Shown here in pieces: positions 1 through 9,100 of a stretch of DNA of 64,000 nt. This DNA comes from Pseudomonas putida (GTDB taxonomy: Bacteria > Pseudomonadota > Gammaproteobacteria > Pseudomonadales > Pseudomonadaceae), in assembly GCF_030159595.1 (NCBI RefSeq), contig NZ_BSKJ01000004.1, positions 101,747 to 165,746 on the forward strand. The letters are read 5' to 3'. Made by a program: the position numbers and the translations under genes. The notes below the pieces were generated by a model, which was not told where the DNA came from, did not search any database, and worked only from the letters and a program-made list of their open reading frames with translations. The first letter of the stretch is position 1. Each line of letters starts with the position of its first letter.

Positions 1-660
1 AGCGCCGAGCTGAACCTGGTTGAGTTCAGCACCGACATCGACCCGGCCACGCTGCAGTTGTCGCGCAGCAATGACAACTTGATCGTCACCTTCGCCAACG
101 GCCGCACGCTGCAGATTTACAGCCAGTTCTATACCGGTGATCCGAGTACGGAATACGGCGTGCAGGCGTTCCGCTTCGCCGATGGCACCGTCTGGACTCG
201 CAGCAACCTGCCCGGCTTCAACGCCACCGCCGGCGACGATGAAATCGTCGGCCTCAACGGCAACGACGCGCTGAATGGCCTGGCCGGCAACGATGACCTC
301 GATGGGCGCGGCGGAAACGATACGCTGACCGGCGGTGCGGGCAGCGATATCTTCCGCTTTTCGACTCCGCCCGGCGCCAGCAATCTCGACTACGTCACCG
401 ACTTCACCGCTGGTACGGATCATCTGGCATTGAGCAGTGCGGTCTTTAACCTGAACGGGCAGGCACCGAGCGATCCTGGCGTGCTCGCCAACGTCAGCGG
501 CGCCCAAACCGAGCAAGCCGGCGCCAACTTGGTGTTCAACCAAAGCAACCAGACCCTTTACTACGACGCCGACGGCGCGGCCAACGGCAATGCCGTGGCA
601 GTGGTAACCCTGGCCGGGGTGGCGAGCCTGGCGGCGAGCGATGTGCAGCTGTTCGCCTAG
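1..660 (+). CDS. RTX calcium-binding secreted protein, C-terminal part
   Basis: The reading frame is open from the first base, so the start lies left of the window and only the last 219 residues are seen. They begin with a domain of the haemolysin-type calcium-binding-related kind (sandwich pattern ending FRFADGTVW). About four glycine/aspartate nonapeptides follow (GNDALNGLAGNDDLDGRGG and neighbours), then a ~100-residue tail with DYVTDFTAGTDHL and a hydrophobic end. Such proteins bind Ca2+ through the repeats and leave the cell by a type I secretion system using an uncleaved C-terminal signal. Size, catalytic domain and partner transporter cannot be judged from here; it could be an adhesin or an enzyme. 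Confidence 0.85.
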   Translation, partial: SAELNLVEFSTDIDPATLQLSRSNDNLIVTFANGRTLQIYSQFYTGDPSTEYGVQAFRFADGTVWTRSNLPGFNATAGDDEIVGLNGNDALNGLAGNDDLDGRGGNDTLTGGAGSDIFRFSTPPGASNLDYVTDFTAGTDHLALSSAVFNLNGQAPSDPGVLANVSGAQTEQAGANLVFNQSNQTLYYDADGAANGNAVAVVTLAGVASLAASDVQLFA

Positions 661-1028
661 GCAGACGAGGAATGATAAAGCTGGCTCGGGCCAGTTCGCG
701 CGCCAATGTCCAACGCTCACAGGAAAGCAGTCGTGCTTTCACAATAGTGACGGATCATCCATTCGTGAGGGAGGTACGGGGAGGTTGAGACATGGAATGC
801 CTCTTTGGCCGTTAGCGCGCCCGCGCCTCCATTCCGGTTTGTATGAATTTATAGCAATGTGACAAGGCATGGCAAAACAGGGCGGAAATGCCTCTGTAGG
901 GGCTTTTCCATGGTCATACATTTGTATAAAAGCAGATCGCCGGGCTCGAACATTTAACGATTTCCAGTGCGACGAAGGCGATTTAGTCTCCTGTTCAGCG
1001 TTGAACAATAATAAAAGGAGACCCCCTA
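661..1028. other. Intergenic region before the permease operon
   Basis: No convincing gene. A hairpin GAAAGCA/TGCTTTC at 723-740 lies 62 bases after the RTX stop and might end that transcript, but it lacks a T-run. A short inverted repeat ATACA-TT-TGTAT at 916-927 could be an operator for the operon that starts at 1029. An AAAGGAG ribosome site sits just before that start. Confidence 0.4.
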
Positions 1029-2423
1029 ATGCCTATTCAGTCAGAGCATGATCCTCGGCTAAAGCGCTCATTGAAAACGCGGCATATCAGCATGCTTGCC
1101 CTTGGCGGGGTAATCGGTGCTGGCTTGTTCGTTGGCTCCAGTGCAGTCATCGCTTCAACCGGCCCCGGTGCTTTTCTCACTTACGCCATCACCGGCATCA
1201 TCGTCGCCCTTGTGATGCGTATGCTCGGGGAAATGGCCGCAGCACATCCCACAAAAGGTTCTTTCGTTGATTACGCCCGCATGGCATTTGGTCGCTCGGC
1301 CGGATACATGACGGGTTGGCTGTATTGGTATTTCTGGGTCATCGTCGTTGGCTTCGAAGCCGTGGTCGGCGGCCAGATCATCAATGGTTGGTTCCCCGAC
1401 ATTCCGGTCTGGGTGATCGCCTTGGGCCTGATGATCAGTATGACCTTGCTGAACATGATGTCGGTTCACTCCTTTGGCGAGGCCGAGTACTGGTTTGCCG
1501 GGGTAAAAGTCGCCGCTATCGTCGTGTTCCTGCTCGTGGCAGGCGCCTATGTATTTCACCTGTGGCCGAACTCGACCGCCACTTTTGACAACCTGACTCA
1601 ACATGGCGGCTTCTTGCCTCATGGTGTCGGCGCATTGTTTACGGGTGTTGTCGTGGTTATTTTCTCGATGACAGGGGTGGAGGTAGCGACACTGGCTGCG
1701 GCAGAGTCCGAAGATCCTACGCGTAACATCCGCAAGGCAGTGAACACCGTAATGGTTCGCATACTGGTGTTCTTCGTTCTGGCCACATTCTTCATTGTCG
1801 TTGCTCAGCCTTGGACCAGTCTGACCCCAGGCAAGTCGCCTTTCGTGACTACTTTGGAACATATCGGCATCCCTGGCGCTGGAGAAATGCTCACCGCCGT
1901 CATTCTGGTTGCCGTACTTTCGGTACTGAACGCCGGCCTCTATACCTCGTCGCGCTTGTTGTTTGTTCTTGCCTCCAATGATGAGGCGCCCCGCTGGATT
2001 GCTGGGGTGAACAAGAAAGGCGTCCCGGTCCGCGGCGTCCTGGCCTCCACCCTTGTGGGTTACGGTTGCGTCGTCATTGCTGCCCTGTGGCCGGACACGG
2101 TGTTCCAGTTCCTGATCAATTCATCGGGCACGGTGTTCCTGTTCGTCTACCTGATGATTTGCCTGTCGCAGCTCAAGCTGCGCCGCAAGTGGGTCGAGGA
2201 AGGCAGTCTGAAGTTCGCCATGTGGGCCCACCCATGGCTGCCGTTGCTGGTGACTGCCTCGATCATCACCGTTCTGGTCAGCATGGCATTCGATCCCTCC
2301 ATGCAGATGAGCCTGCTGCAATGCGTGATCGCCATTGTCGCTATTGCCGCGTCGTATCTGGCGCTGAGCCTCTCTCGCAAGCGTAGGCGTGGCGGCGAGC
2401 CCCAACCTGTCACCACTGCCTAG
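1029..2423 (+). CDS. APC-family amino acid permease, GABA-permease-like
   Basis: A 464-residue inner-membrane carrier with about twelve hydrophobic segments and the APC-family opening (HISMLALGGVIGAGLFVGSS, residues ~20-39). The early GGVIGAGLF glycine stretch and the later EVATLAAAESEDP segment resemble GabP and related amino acid:proton symporters. AAAGGAG precedes the ATG by eight bases. It is the first gene of a four-gene run with an FAD amine oxidase, a cupin and an MmsA-type dehydrogenase, so it probably imports the amine or amino acid those enzymes break down. The substrate is not fixed by sequence; GABA, beta-alanine or a related omega-amino compound are possible. Confidence 0.88.
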   Translation: MPIQSEHDPRLKRSLKTRHISMLALGGVIGAGLFVGSSAVIASTGPGAFLTYAITGIIVALVMRMLGEMAAAHPTKGSFVDYARMAFGRSAGYMTGWLYWYFWVIVVGFEAVVGGQIINGWFPDIPVWVIALGLMISMTLLNMMSVHSFGEAEYWFAGVKVAAIVVFLLVAGAYVFHLWPNSTATFDNLTQHGGFLPHGVGALFTGVVVVIFSMTGVEVATLAAAESEDPTRNIRKAVNTVMVRILVFFVLATFFIVVAQPWTSLTPGKSPFVTTLEHIGIPGAGEMLTAVILVAVLSVLNAGLYTSSRLLFVLASNDEAPRWIAGVNKKGVPVRGVLASTLVGYGCVVIAALWPDTVFQFLINSSGTVFLFVYLMICLSQLKLRRKWVEEGSLKFAMWAHPWLPLLVTASIITVLVSMAFDPSMQMSLLQCVIAIVAIAASYLALSLSRKRRRGGEPQPVTTA

Positions 2424-2482
2424 TCAAAAAACGCCGTATCAGTACACCCCGAACCCCGGGCCCTCAATGGGAAGCCAACAGC

Positions 2483-3865
2483 ATGTCAGCGAAATACCAA
2501 TTGTCCCAGTTACCCAATAAACCTCTGTGGTTCGCACCTGGCCCGTCGCGCGAGCGGCTGGATGGCTCGACCCAGGCCGATGTGGTCATCGTCGGAGCCG
2601 GCTACACGGGTTTGTGGACGGCCTACTATCTGCTTAAGAGTGATCCTTCTCTGCGCGTGGTTCTGCTGGAGAAACACGAAGTCGGTTTTGGTGCCTCTGG
2701 GCGTAATGGTGGTTGGGCATCGGCGATCTTCCCGATCTCGTTGCACCGCGTGGAGCAGTTGTATTCGCACAACGCGGCGCTGCATCTGCAGGCAGCAATG
2801 AACGACACGGTAGATGAGATTGGCCGTGTACTGGCTCTGGAAGGCGTTGACGCTGACTATGCCAAGCAAGGGTTCTTGTCGCTCGCACGTAGCAAGCCAC
2901 AGAGGGACAGGGCCCGGGCTGCGGTCGAATCGTCGGCACGTTTCGGCCTCCCGGATCAGTGGCGGGTGCTTGACGCTGCTGAAGCCCAGGCACGCGTTGG
3001 TGCGCAGGGCACGTTGGGTGGGCTGTACACCGAGCACTGCGCACTGATCCACCCTGGCAAGCTGGTCCGTGGCTTGGCCAGGCTGGTTGAAGGAATGGGG
3101 GCGAAGATTTATGAGCAGTCGGCAGTCAATCAGATGGCGCCGGGTGTGGTGCAGACTGCTCACGGTTCGGTACGCGCCGAGATGACCGTGCGTGCCACCG
3201 AAGCATTCACCTCCCAACAGCCAGGTCACTCGCGATTCGTCATTCCCCTGTACTCATTGGTCCTGGCGACAGAGCCGCTGCCAAGCGATCTGCTTGCCAA
3301 GCTCAACCTTGATCATCGCATGGCCTTCAACGACATGCGTCACCTGCGTGTCTATGGCCAGGTGACGGCTGAAGGCCGGTTGGTCTTCGGTGGGCGAGGC
3401 GCGCCGTACAACTGGGGTTCACGCATGTCTGCCGAGGACGATCTGGTGGACAGCATCCACGGCAAGATCTACGACACGTTGCTTGAGTTCTTCCCGGTGC
3501 TGCGAGATGCGCGCATCACTCATCGCTGGGGCGGCGCCCTGGGCGTCTCACGCGACTGGTGCCCAACCGTAAGCATCGACCGCAACAAGCGCATGGCCTG
3601 GGCGGGTAACTATGTCGGTGACGGCGTTGCCACCAGCAACCTGGCGGGGCGTCTGTTGCGCAACTTCATTCTGGAGCGCGACGAGGACATCAACACGTTG
3701 CCTCTGGTCAATCACCGCTCGCCATCATGGGAGCGCGAACCCTTGCGTTGGTTCGGTATCAACAGCGGCCTGGCTGCTGCTTCGCTGAGCGATATCGAAG
3801 AGCGCTTCACCCACAAACCTTCGCGCACCGCGATGCTGCTGGAAAAGCTCACCGGCGCCCATTGA
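2483..3865 (+). CDS. FAD-dependent amine/amino acid oxidoreductase (DAO family)
   Basis: 460 residues with an N-terminal dinucleotide-binding fold (VVIVGAGYTGLWTAYYL, residues ~35-51, then an acidic end of strand two in LLEKHEVGFGASGRNGGW). The C-terminal WAGNYVGDGVATSNLAGRLL closes the FAD site. This architecture is that of the DAO superfamily, close to gamma-glutamylputrescine oxidase and similar cytosolic enzymes that deaminate an amine to an aldehyde with release of ammonia and peroxide. GGAAG lies before the ATG. Its place between permease and dehydrogenase supports a first catabolic step giving a semialdehyde for the MmsA-type enzyme. The exact substrate is unknown. Confidence 0.85.
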   Translation: MSAKYQLSQLPNKPLWFAPGPSRERLDGSTQADVVIVGAGYTGLWTAYYLLKSDPSLRVVLLEKHEVGFGASGRNGGWASAIFPISLHRVEQLYSHNAALHLQAAMNDTVDEIGRVLALEGVDADYAKQGFLSLARSKPQRDRARAAVESSARFGLPDQWRVLDAAEAQARVGAQGTLGGLYTEHCALIHPGKLVRGLARLVEGMGAKIYEQSAVNQMAPGVVQTAHGSVRAEMTVRATEAFTSQQPGHSRFVIPLYSLVLATEPLPSDLLAKLNLDHRMAFNDMRHLRVYGQVTAEGRLVFGGRGAPYNWGSRMSAEDDLVDSIHGKIYDTLLEFFPVLRDARITHRWGGALGVSRDWCPTVSIDRNKRMAWAGNYVGDGVATSNLAGRLLRNFILERDEDINTLPLVNHRSPSWEREPLRWFGINSGLAAASLSDIEERFTHKPSRTAMLLEKLTGAH

Positions 3866-3880
3866 AAAGGAGATAACCCC

Positions 3881-4231
3881 ATGCCTTCGTTCACCATCAT
3901 CAAACACGCCGACATCAAGGCCCTGCCGCTTAATCCAGCAGGCCAGCGTGCAGGGGCCGACAAGGGCGACCCACAGATCGCCATCCAGACACTGGCGCCG
4001 GATGCAGTAGGCAATCTCGGCGTATGGGAATGCCAACCGGGCGGCTGGCCGGTGATCGAGCGTCCTGACACCGAGTTCACCTACATCATTTCCGGAAAGG
4101 CCCTGCTCACCGACAGCAGCACCGATGAAGCGGTGGAAGTAAACGGCGGCGACCTGATCATCCTGCCACCCGGCTGGAGCGGCCGCTGGGATGTACTCGA
4201 GACCGTACGCAAGGTCTACGCAATTTACTGA
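3881..4231 (+). CDS. Cupin-domain protein (DUF861/EutQ-like)
   Basis: A 116-residue single-domain cupin. The C-terminal half carries the fold signature: VWECQPGGWPVIERPDTEFTYIISGKALLT, then GGDLIILPPGWSGRWDVLETVRKVY. The usual metal-binding histidines are mostly absent, with glutamates and aspartates instead, which is typical of the small DUF861 cupins found in amine and nucleobase operons. A strong AAGGAG precedes the ATG, 15 bases after the oxidase stop. It may bind or process a reactive intermediate of the pathway, but no activity can be assigned. Confidence 0.8.
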   Translation: MPSFTIIKHADIKALPLNPAGQRAGADKGDPQIAIQTLAPDAVGNLGVWECQPGGWPVIERPDTEFTYIISGKALLTDSSTDEAVEVNGGDLIILPPGWSGRWDVLETVRKVYAIY

Positions 4232-4294
4232 AACATGAGTACGGCGCGCTAAAAGTGCGCGCCACCGTAGTTACCCTTTGATGTGAGAAAGACA

Positions 4295-5806
4295 ATGACC
4301 CAAACCATCATGAACTGGATCTCCGGCGCCCAAGCCGAGGCCACCAGCGGCCAGCAACTGCCGGTCTACAACCCAGCTACCGGCGTGGTCACTGGTCAAG
4401 TGCAGTTGTCTGCGCAGAAAGACGTGGATGCTGCCGTGGCCTCTGCCAAGGCAGCCTTCCCGGCCTGGAGCAATCTGTCGCCGCTGCGCCGTTCGCGGGT
4501 ACTGAACAAGTTCCTGGCACTGCTGAACGAGCACCGCGACGACCTGGCACGCATGATCACCGCCGAGCATGGCAAGGTCTTCACCGATGCCCAGGGCGAA
4601 GTGATGCGCGGCATTGAAATCGTCGAATTCGCCTGCGGCGCGCCGCAACTGCTGAAAACCGATTTCACCGACCAGGTCAGCACCAACATCGACAACTGGA
4701 CCCTGCGCCAGCCGCTGGGCGTTGTCACCGGGATCACCCCGTTCAACTTCCCGGTAATGGTGCCGATGTGGATGTTCCCGGTCGCCCTGGCCACCGGCAA
4801 TACCTTCGTGCTCAAGCCAAGCCCGCTTGACCCGAGCCCGAGCCTGTTCATTGCCGAGCTGCTGAAGCAGGCCGGCCTGCCGGATGGCGTGTTCAACGTG
4901 GTGCAGGGCGACAAAGATGCGGTCAATGCCTTGATCGAGCACCCGGATGTCCAGGCCGTGTCGTTCGTAGGTTCGACCCCGATCGCCAACCACATCTATG
5001 AAACCGGCGCCCACCATGGCAAGCGTGTCCAGGCACTGGGCGGCGCGAAGAACCACCTGGTGGTGATGCCCGACGCCGATATCGACCAGGTTGTCGATGC
5101 CCTGATCGGTGCAGCCTACGGTTCGGCCGGTGAGCGTTGCATGGCCATCAGCGTAGCGGTGTTCGTCGGTGACGACACCGCTGAAAAGGTAATGCCGAAG
5201 CTGATCGAGCGCACTCGTGAGCTGAAAGTGCTCAACGGTACCAACCTCGAGGCCGAGATGGGCCCAATCGTTACCCGTGCGGCTCTGGAGCGCATTACCG
5301 GCTACATCGAGCAAGGCGTGAAGGAGGGGGCCAAGCTGCTGGTCGATGGCCGTAACTTCAACGGCCAAACCGCTGGCGAAGGTTGCGGCGACGGCTTCTG
5401 GCTCGGCGGCACACTGTTCGACAATGTCACCCCGGAAATGCGTATCTACAAGGAAGAGATCTTCGGCCCGGTGCTGGCTTGCCTGCGGGTCAAGGACTTC
5501 GCAGAAGCAGTGGACCTGATCAACGCCCACGAGTTTGGCAACGGCGTAAGCCTGTACACCCGTGACGGCCATATCGCACGCGAGTTCGGTCGCCGTATCC
5601 AGGTGGGCATGGTCGGTATCAACGTTCCGATTCCGGTACCGATGGCCTGGCATGGCTTCGGTGGCTGGAAGAAGAGTCTGTTCGGCGACATGCATGCCTA
5701 CGGTGAAGAAGGCGTACGCTTCTATACCAAACAGAAGAGCATCATGCAGCGTTGGCCTCAGGCCATTGGCAAAGGCGCAGAGTTCGCGATGCCGACCAGC
5801 CACTAA
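4295..5806 (+). CDS. mmsA: CoA-acylating (methyl)malonate-semialdehyde dehydrogenase
   Basis: An aldehyde dehydrogenase of 503 residues, the normal length for the MmsA/IolA/BauC family that oxidises malonate or methylmalonate semialdehyde with NAD+ and CoA to acetyl- or propionyl-CoA plus CO2. Visible marks are [17 protein letters not shown], the FVGSTPIA nucleotide motif, the [16 protein letters not shown] glutamate-loop equivalent and the catalytic Cys282 in [11 protein letters not shown]. The ATG at 4295 is preferred over an in-frame GTG at 4283 because GAGAAAG lies six bases upstream. Last gene of the operon and followed by a strong terminator. With the upstream oxidase it points to a three-carbon semialdehyde intermediate. 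Confidence 0.9.
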   Translation: MTQTIMNWISGAQAEATSGQQLPVYNPATGVVTGQVQLSAQKDVDAAVASAKAAFPAWSNLSPLRRSRVLNKFLALLNEHRDDLARMITAEHGKVFTDAQGEVMRGIEIVEFACGAPQLLKTDFTDQVSTNIDNWTLRQPLGVVTGITPFNFPVMVPMWMFPVALATGNTFVLKPSPLDPSPSLFIAELLKQAGLPDGVFNVVQGDKDAVNALIEHPDVQAVSFVGSTPIANHIYETGAHHGKRVQALGGAKNHLVVMPDADIDQVVDALIGAAYGSAGERCMAISVAVFVGDDTAEKVMPKLIERTRELKVLNGTNLEAEMGPIVTRAALERITGYIEQGVKEGAKLLVDGRNFNGQTAGEGCGDGFWLGGTLFDNVTPEMRIYKEEIFGPVLACLRVKDFAEAVDLINAHEFGNGVSLYTRDGHIAREFGRRIQVGMVGINVPIPVPMAWHGFGGWKKSLFGDMHAYGEEGVRFYTKQKSIMQRWPQAIGKGAEFAMPTSH

Positions 5807-5826
5807 GGCAATCGGCTAGCTGACGG

Positions 5827-5857
5827 AAAAGGCCCCGCCCACGCCGCGGGGCCTTTT
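5827..5857 (+). terminator. Rho-independent terminator
   Basis: Perfect 12-bp stem AAAAGGCCCCGC / GCGGGGCCTTTT with a 7-base loop and a T-rich 3' side, 20 bases after the mmsA stop. The A-rich 5' side makes it usable from the other strand for the convergent pucR gene. Confidence 0.92.
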
Positions 5858-5980
5858 ATATTTTGCCGTGCCATTCGTTGGGGAAAGCAACGCTTGATGC
5901 AGTTGGTGTAGAAGCCGATGTTCCCGGGCTGCGTCGTGAGGACCTCAGCGCCGTGGGCCGCGATGCCGGAACTCAGCACA

Positions 5981-7420
5981 TCAATCGATCAGCTTTGTGT
6001 TCCTGCCGGCCTGAATTGCAATCCAGAAGCGTGCGATGCCACTGGTTGTGGTTGGCTTCAGCCCTGTGAGTTGCTCAACCAGCTTCAAACGATAGACAAG
6101 CGTTTGGCGGTGGACATCAAGGTCGAAGGCAGTCGCTTTCCAATTGCCGTCGTTCTGCAGGAAGGTAATCAATGTGGTCAACAGGGCTGCGCCTTGGCTT
6201 CGATCGTGCTCAATCAATGGGCCCAGGTAGCGACCTACCAGTGCCCGTGCTTCAGGCATCGTCTTGGGCGCCATGATCAACCCGGTCTCGGCCTCTCCAT
6301 AGGTCAGGATTTCTTTGCCTACTTCCCGGGCTTGCGTCAACGCCAGCCGAGATTGCCGGAAGCTTTCGTGGAGACCCGTTGCCGGTGATATTGGCCCGCT
6401 AATGCCGATCACGGTGCCGCTACCGAGATTACTGCGCAAAGCCTCGAAAATGGCTGGCTGATTTCGACTTAGTGCCATCAATAGTCCACTCTCGATGAAT
6501 AGCAAAGGCGTCGCTGCATAGAGGGCAGGGCAGTGGTGGATATCGTCTATCGTCCAAGGGCCGTCTGGCCCTGGCTGGATCACCAGACTCACCAGCGTCC
6601 CCGTAAGCCCATGGCGCTCCAGCATCGGCAGCGCGAAGGAAAACTCGGTCGTACTGTCGTTCAAACTACGCAGCAACGATGCTCCTTCCTCTCGTTGCAG
6701 GTCGCGTTGGATCATCAATCGCTCAAGTTCGACACCCAGCAAACCGGCCAATGACCGCACCAGTATGGAATCATCAAACGTGCGTCTTGCGTTGCTCGCG
6801 ATAACAAGGTTGGCGCGGGCCCGACCGCCGATCGATATACGCTCGATGTGACCTCCATCTCCTGGAGATATAGTTCCGGCTTCGACTATCTTGAGCCCGC
6901 TGATGGCGTCCTCGATGGTCAGGCTCATACCCAGAGCATCTGCCAGGATCGACAGCCTGCCAGCCATTTCTGGTTGCTTGCGCAGTGCCTCGGCGTAGGT
7001 TTGGAACAGCCGCTCACTGGCATTGAATCGCTCCCGCTGCGCCTGCAGTACACTTTCAATGACTTGGTGCGAGAGCTTGACGAACTCCAGTTGGAAGTTC
7101 GCGAGCAGCACGGGGAAAAGTAACCTGTCAGCAGCCTGGAGCATTGCCTGCGTCAATTCCGGGGCATCATGCCTGGGAGCGATTACCAGGGCGCTGGGAC
7201 TGCTCCGTACCAGTTGTTCAAGCCACTCAACTTGTTCCTCTGACGTTTGTGGAAGGCCTACACCGGTGGTCATAACCAAGTCACCTGGTGATACCCAGCG
7301 CCATGGGTCGGGTAGGTCGACTGTGTGCGCCCAAGTAATGGTCCGCCCTATTCCTGACATGCCGGCGGCGACCTGTAGTTTCAGTGGGTCAATGGCAATC
7401 AGATCTTGCACCGTCAGCAT
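5981..7420 (-). CDS. PucR/CdaR-family transcriptional regulator
   Basis: 479 residues counted from the ATG at 7420, chosen because AGGAGAG stands just before it; an in-frame upstream ATG lacks a site. The N-terminal ~120 residues form a PucR domain (MLTVQDLIAIDPLKLQVAAG). The middle resembles a GGDEF-like sensing region. The C-terminal PucR helix-turn-helix contains LITFLQNDGNWKATAFDLDV and the conserved RQTLVYRLKLVEQLTGL. Such proteins activate catabolic operons for purines, polyamines or amino acids in response to a metabolite. It faces the permease-oxidase-cupin-mmsA operon across the shared terminator and is its likely regulator. Confidence 0.88.
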   Translation of the reverse strand: MLTVQDLIAIDPLKLQVAAGMSGIGRTITWAHTVDLPDPWRWVSPGDLVMTTGVGLPQTSEEQVEWLEQLVRSSPSALVIAPRHDAPELTQAMLQAADRLLFPVLLANFQLEFVKLSHQVIESVLQAQRERFNASERLFQTYAEALRKQPEMAGRLSILADALGMSLTIEDAISGLKIVEAGTISPGDGGHIERISIGGRARANLVIASNARRTFDDSILVRSLAGLLGVELERLMIQRDLQREEGASLLRSLNDSTTEFSFALPMLERHGLTGTLVSLVIQPGPDGPWTIDDIHHCPALYAATPLLFIESGLLMALSRNQPAIFEALRSNLGSGTVIGISGPISPATGLHESFRQSRLALTQAREVGKEILTYGEAETGLIMAPKTMPEARALVGRYLGPLIEHDRSQGAALLTTLITFLQNDGNWKATAFDLDVHRQTLVYRLKLVEQLTGLKPTTTSGIARFWIAIQAGRNTKLID

Positions 7421-7602
7421 AGAAACTCTCCTGTAACGCGCGTAGACCACTGCATTCTGGTCCGCTAAATCAAAAGGTTATGAATGGGGAATTGGTCTTG
7501 TACCCCCAAATGTCCCCCCTTTTTGCAGTGGTTACGAGTGCACGATAGTGGACGCACTGAGGGGTGGTGTTGAATGTGCTATCACTCGCCAAAGCGTGCC
7601 GC

Positions 7603-8064
7603 TTATGCGTTGGGCTTGTCCCAATCGCTACGCGTCGCAGCAATCAGCGCATCCCGGTCATCAGGAGGGTTACCGCGGCTCAGCATCTTCTCGAATAGGG
7701 CGTATGGATCGGATTTGTTGCCTGCGGACCGTAGGGTATTTTCGCCGTTGACCCATGCATAGACGATGACCTTGGATCTTGAGTCATAGCGAAAGAACAG
7801 CCGAAAGCGCCTGCCGATTTTTACCCGCCGCCAATGTCGGTAGGCTGTGCCTAGGGTGTTGCCTTGGCGGAACTCATCACGGCCCGGGTCGGCTGGTACA
7901 GCGTCCATGATCAGATGGCTCAATGCCCGAAACAGCTTGACGTTGGCGTTGTTTTCAAAGCCTTGCGGGTTGTTCTGCTCGGCCCGGGCGGCGGCTTCTT
8001 GCAACTTGCTTAGCTGTAACGTCACGCCTTCATGGAACAACAGTGTCCAGCCATGTCGCAGCAT
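7603..8064 (-). CDS. yhaV: YhaV-family toxin of type II toxin-antitoxin pair
   Basis: 153 residues matching the YhaV ribonuclease family: an early GWTLLFHEGV, the RVKIGRRFRLFFRYDSRSKVIVYAWVNGE core and the SDPYALFEKMLSRGNPPDDRDAL end. In E. coli the protein cleaves translated mRNA and is held inactive by PrlF. The start codon shares one base with the stop of the upstream antitoxin gene (TGATG), which is usual for this pair and supports translational coupling. Length and conserved residues look intact, so the toxin is probably functional. Confidence 0.9.
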   Translation of the reverse strand: MLRHGWTLLFHEGVTLQLSKLQEAAARAEQNNPQGFENNANVKLFRALSHLIMDAVPADPGRDEFRQGNTLGTAYRHWRRVKIGRRFRLFFRYDSRSKVIVYAWVNGENTLRSAGNKSDPYALFEKMLSRGNPPDDRDALIAATRSDWDKPNA

Positions 8065-8381
8065 CAGATCGCGACCTCTCCGTCGATATCTTCGTCCAGG
8101 TTTACAGGGGGGGTCGCATTGGCGAGCATGGTTTGTGCTAGGTCGTCCGGCAGTGTGGTGATGTTGCGTCCGCTTCGGATATCAGCCTCCAGCAAACCCA
8201 GGAATGCACCGATGGCAGGATCTTCATGGATGGCTTCTACGCGGCTGACCACGACTTCACCGCCGCGCACGTCGAATGCGATCTTGCCGCCTGTATCAAG
8301 GCCCAGCAACTGGCGAACGGATTTGGGTAGGGTTACCTGTCCTTTTGAGGTCAGGGTGGCGATTTCATGGATGGCACGCAT
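8064..8381 (-). CDS. prlF: PrlF-family antitoxin, AbrB-like
   Basis: 105 residues beginning MRAIHEIATLTSKGQVTLPK, a swapped-hairpin AbrB/SpoVT DNA-binding domain (residues ~5-48). The C-terminal half, with AIGAFLGLLEADI and LAQTMLANA, is the toxin-binding part of PrlF. The ATG at 8381 is used because GGGAG lies nine bases before it, although the frame is open further upstream. It should neutralise YhaV and, with it, repress this promoter. A palindrome 31-48 bases upstream is the likely operator. Confidence 0.9.
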   Translation of the reverse strand: MRAIHEIATLTSKGQVTLPKSVRQLLGLDTGGKIAFDVRGGEVVVSRVEAIHEDPAIGAFLGLLEADIRSGRNITTLPDDLAQTMLANATPPVNLDEDIDGEVAI

Positions 8382-8411
8382 AAGCGTTCTCCCGGATGTA
8401 TTGATTGGATG

Positions 8412-8429
8412 GTAAGGAATAATCCTTAC
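8412..8429 (-). promoter_or_regulatory. Inverted repeat, likely PrlF-YhaV operator
   Basis: GTAAGGA-ATAA-TCCTTAC: seven-base perfect arms around four bases, in the leader of prlF. AbrB-like antitoxins bind symmetric sites of this kind to autoregulate; use by PrlF here is inferred from position. Confidence 0.6.
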
Positions 8430-8633
8430 ATGGTCAATCTCGGTTCTACGCTGATCGACCCTACTGGGACATAGCCTGAAGCGGGCACAGCGTGCGGCAA
8501 TTGCTCTCGAATCAGGGCCGAGCATCAGCGGTATCTGAGATCAGGCTGAAGAACTTGAGGAGGGAGCGCGTAGGATTCACTTGAGCGAGATGGCACGGAT
8601 CCTGGCATGGCACCCCGTCCAAGGCCGACCTAG

Positions 8634-8704
8634 GAAAAGGCAGAAATGATCAGATAAACAGCCCGCCAGACGGCCCCTAAAGACTCTCAGGGTCGCCGAA
8701 GAAC
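8634..8704. repeat. Direct repeat, left copy (71 bp, duplicate of lysR 3' end)
   Basis: Matches 14699-14769 at 66 of 71 positions with no gaps. Read on the minus strand it encodes FFGDPESL and a stop, the exact C-terminus of the lysR gene now ending in the right copy. All differences that fall in those codons are silent. It looks like an attachment-site duplication created when an element entered the 3' end of lysR. Confidence 0.85.
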
Positions 8705-9100
8705 CTTTTGACTTGGCTCTAGGGCGGTAGTTTCAGGTCATGAAAAACTAATGATGCCCCCAGTTTTTCCCCCAGTGACACAGGGGCACGAGCGATCGCG
8801 AACAGCGATTTTTGGCGGACTCCAGTATGGCAGTGGCTGGTATTCAGTGCGCCTCCGTACACTGGATGAGCATCCTGTATCTGGCAAATCTTTCGTCGTT
8901 CGGAAGAGGATATGGACGGTGAGTCGATACCCTTAAGCAGAATCGGTGCGAGTCTGGAGCGTGTCGAGCTTGATCAGAGGTGCCTGTGAGTTTTACTTCA
9001 CCCATAAAAAAGATTCGTCCAGGGCTGTAAAGAGGGCAAACCGGCGTTATCATGATGGCAAAATGTCACTGTTCTATTCGAGCATAGTCAGGTACGACGA
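8705..9100. other. Leader region of the island operon
   Basis: No supported gene. It holds a C-rich stretch (GCCCCCAGTTTTTCCCCCAG at 8755-8774) and an AT-richer segment from about 8990. The promoter of the four-gene operon should lie here, but I cannot fix -35/-10 boxes. Confidence 0.4.

Noticed and set aside
4271..5803. Long open frame opposite mmsA (about 510 codons)
   Set aside because: It is the antisense frame of a GC-rich gene, rich in His, Gln and Asp with no family pattern; the mmsA reading has full motifs and a ribosome site.
8750..8936. Frame beginning MMPPVFPPVTQGHERS as an integrase start
   Set aside because: Only 61 codons, no ribosome site and no recombinase motif. The C-rich stretch resembles sequences seen near attachment sites, but I cannot support a gene.
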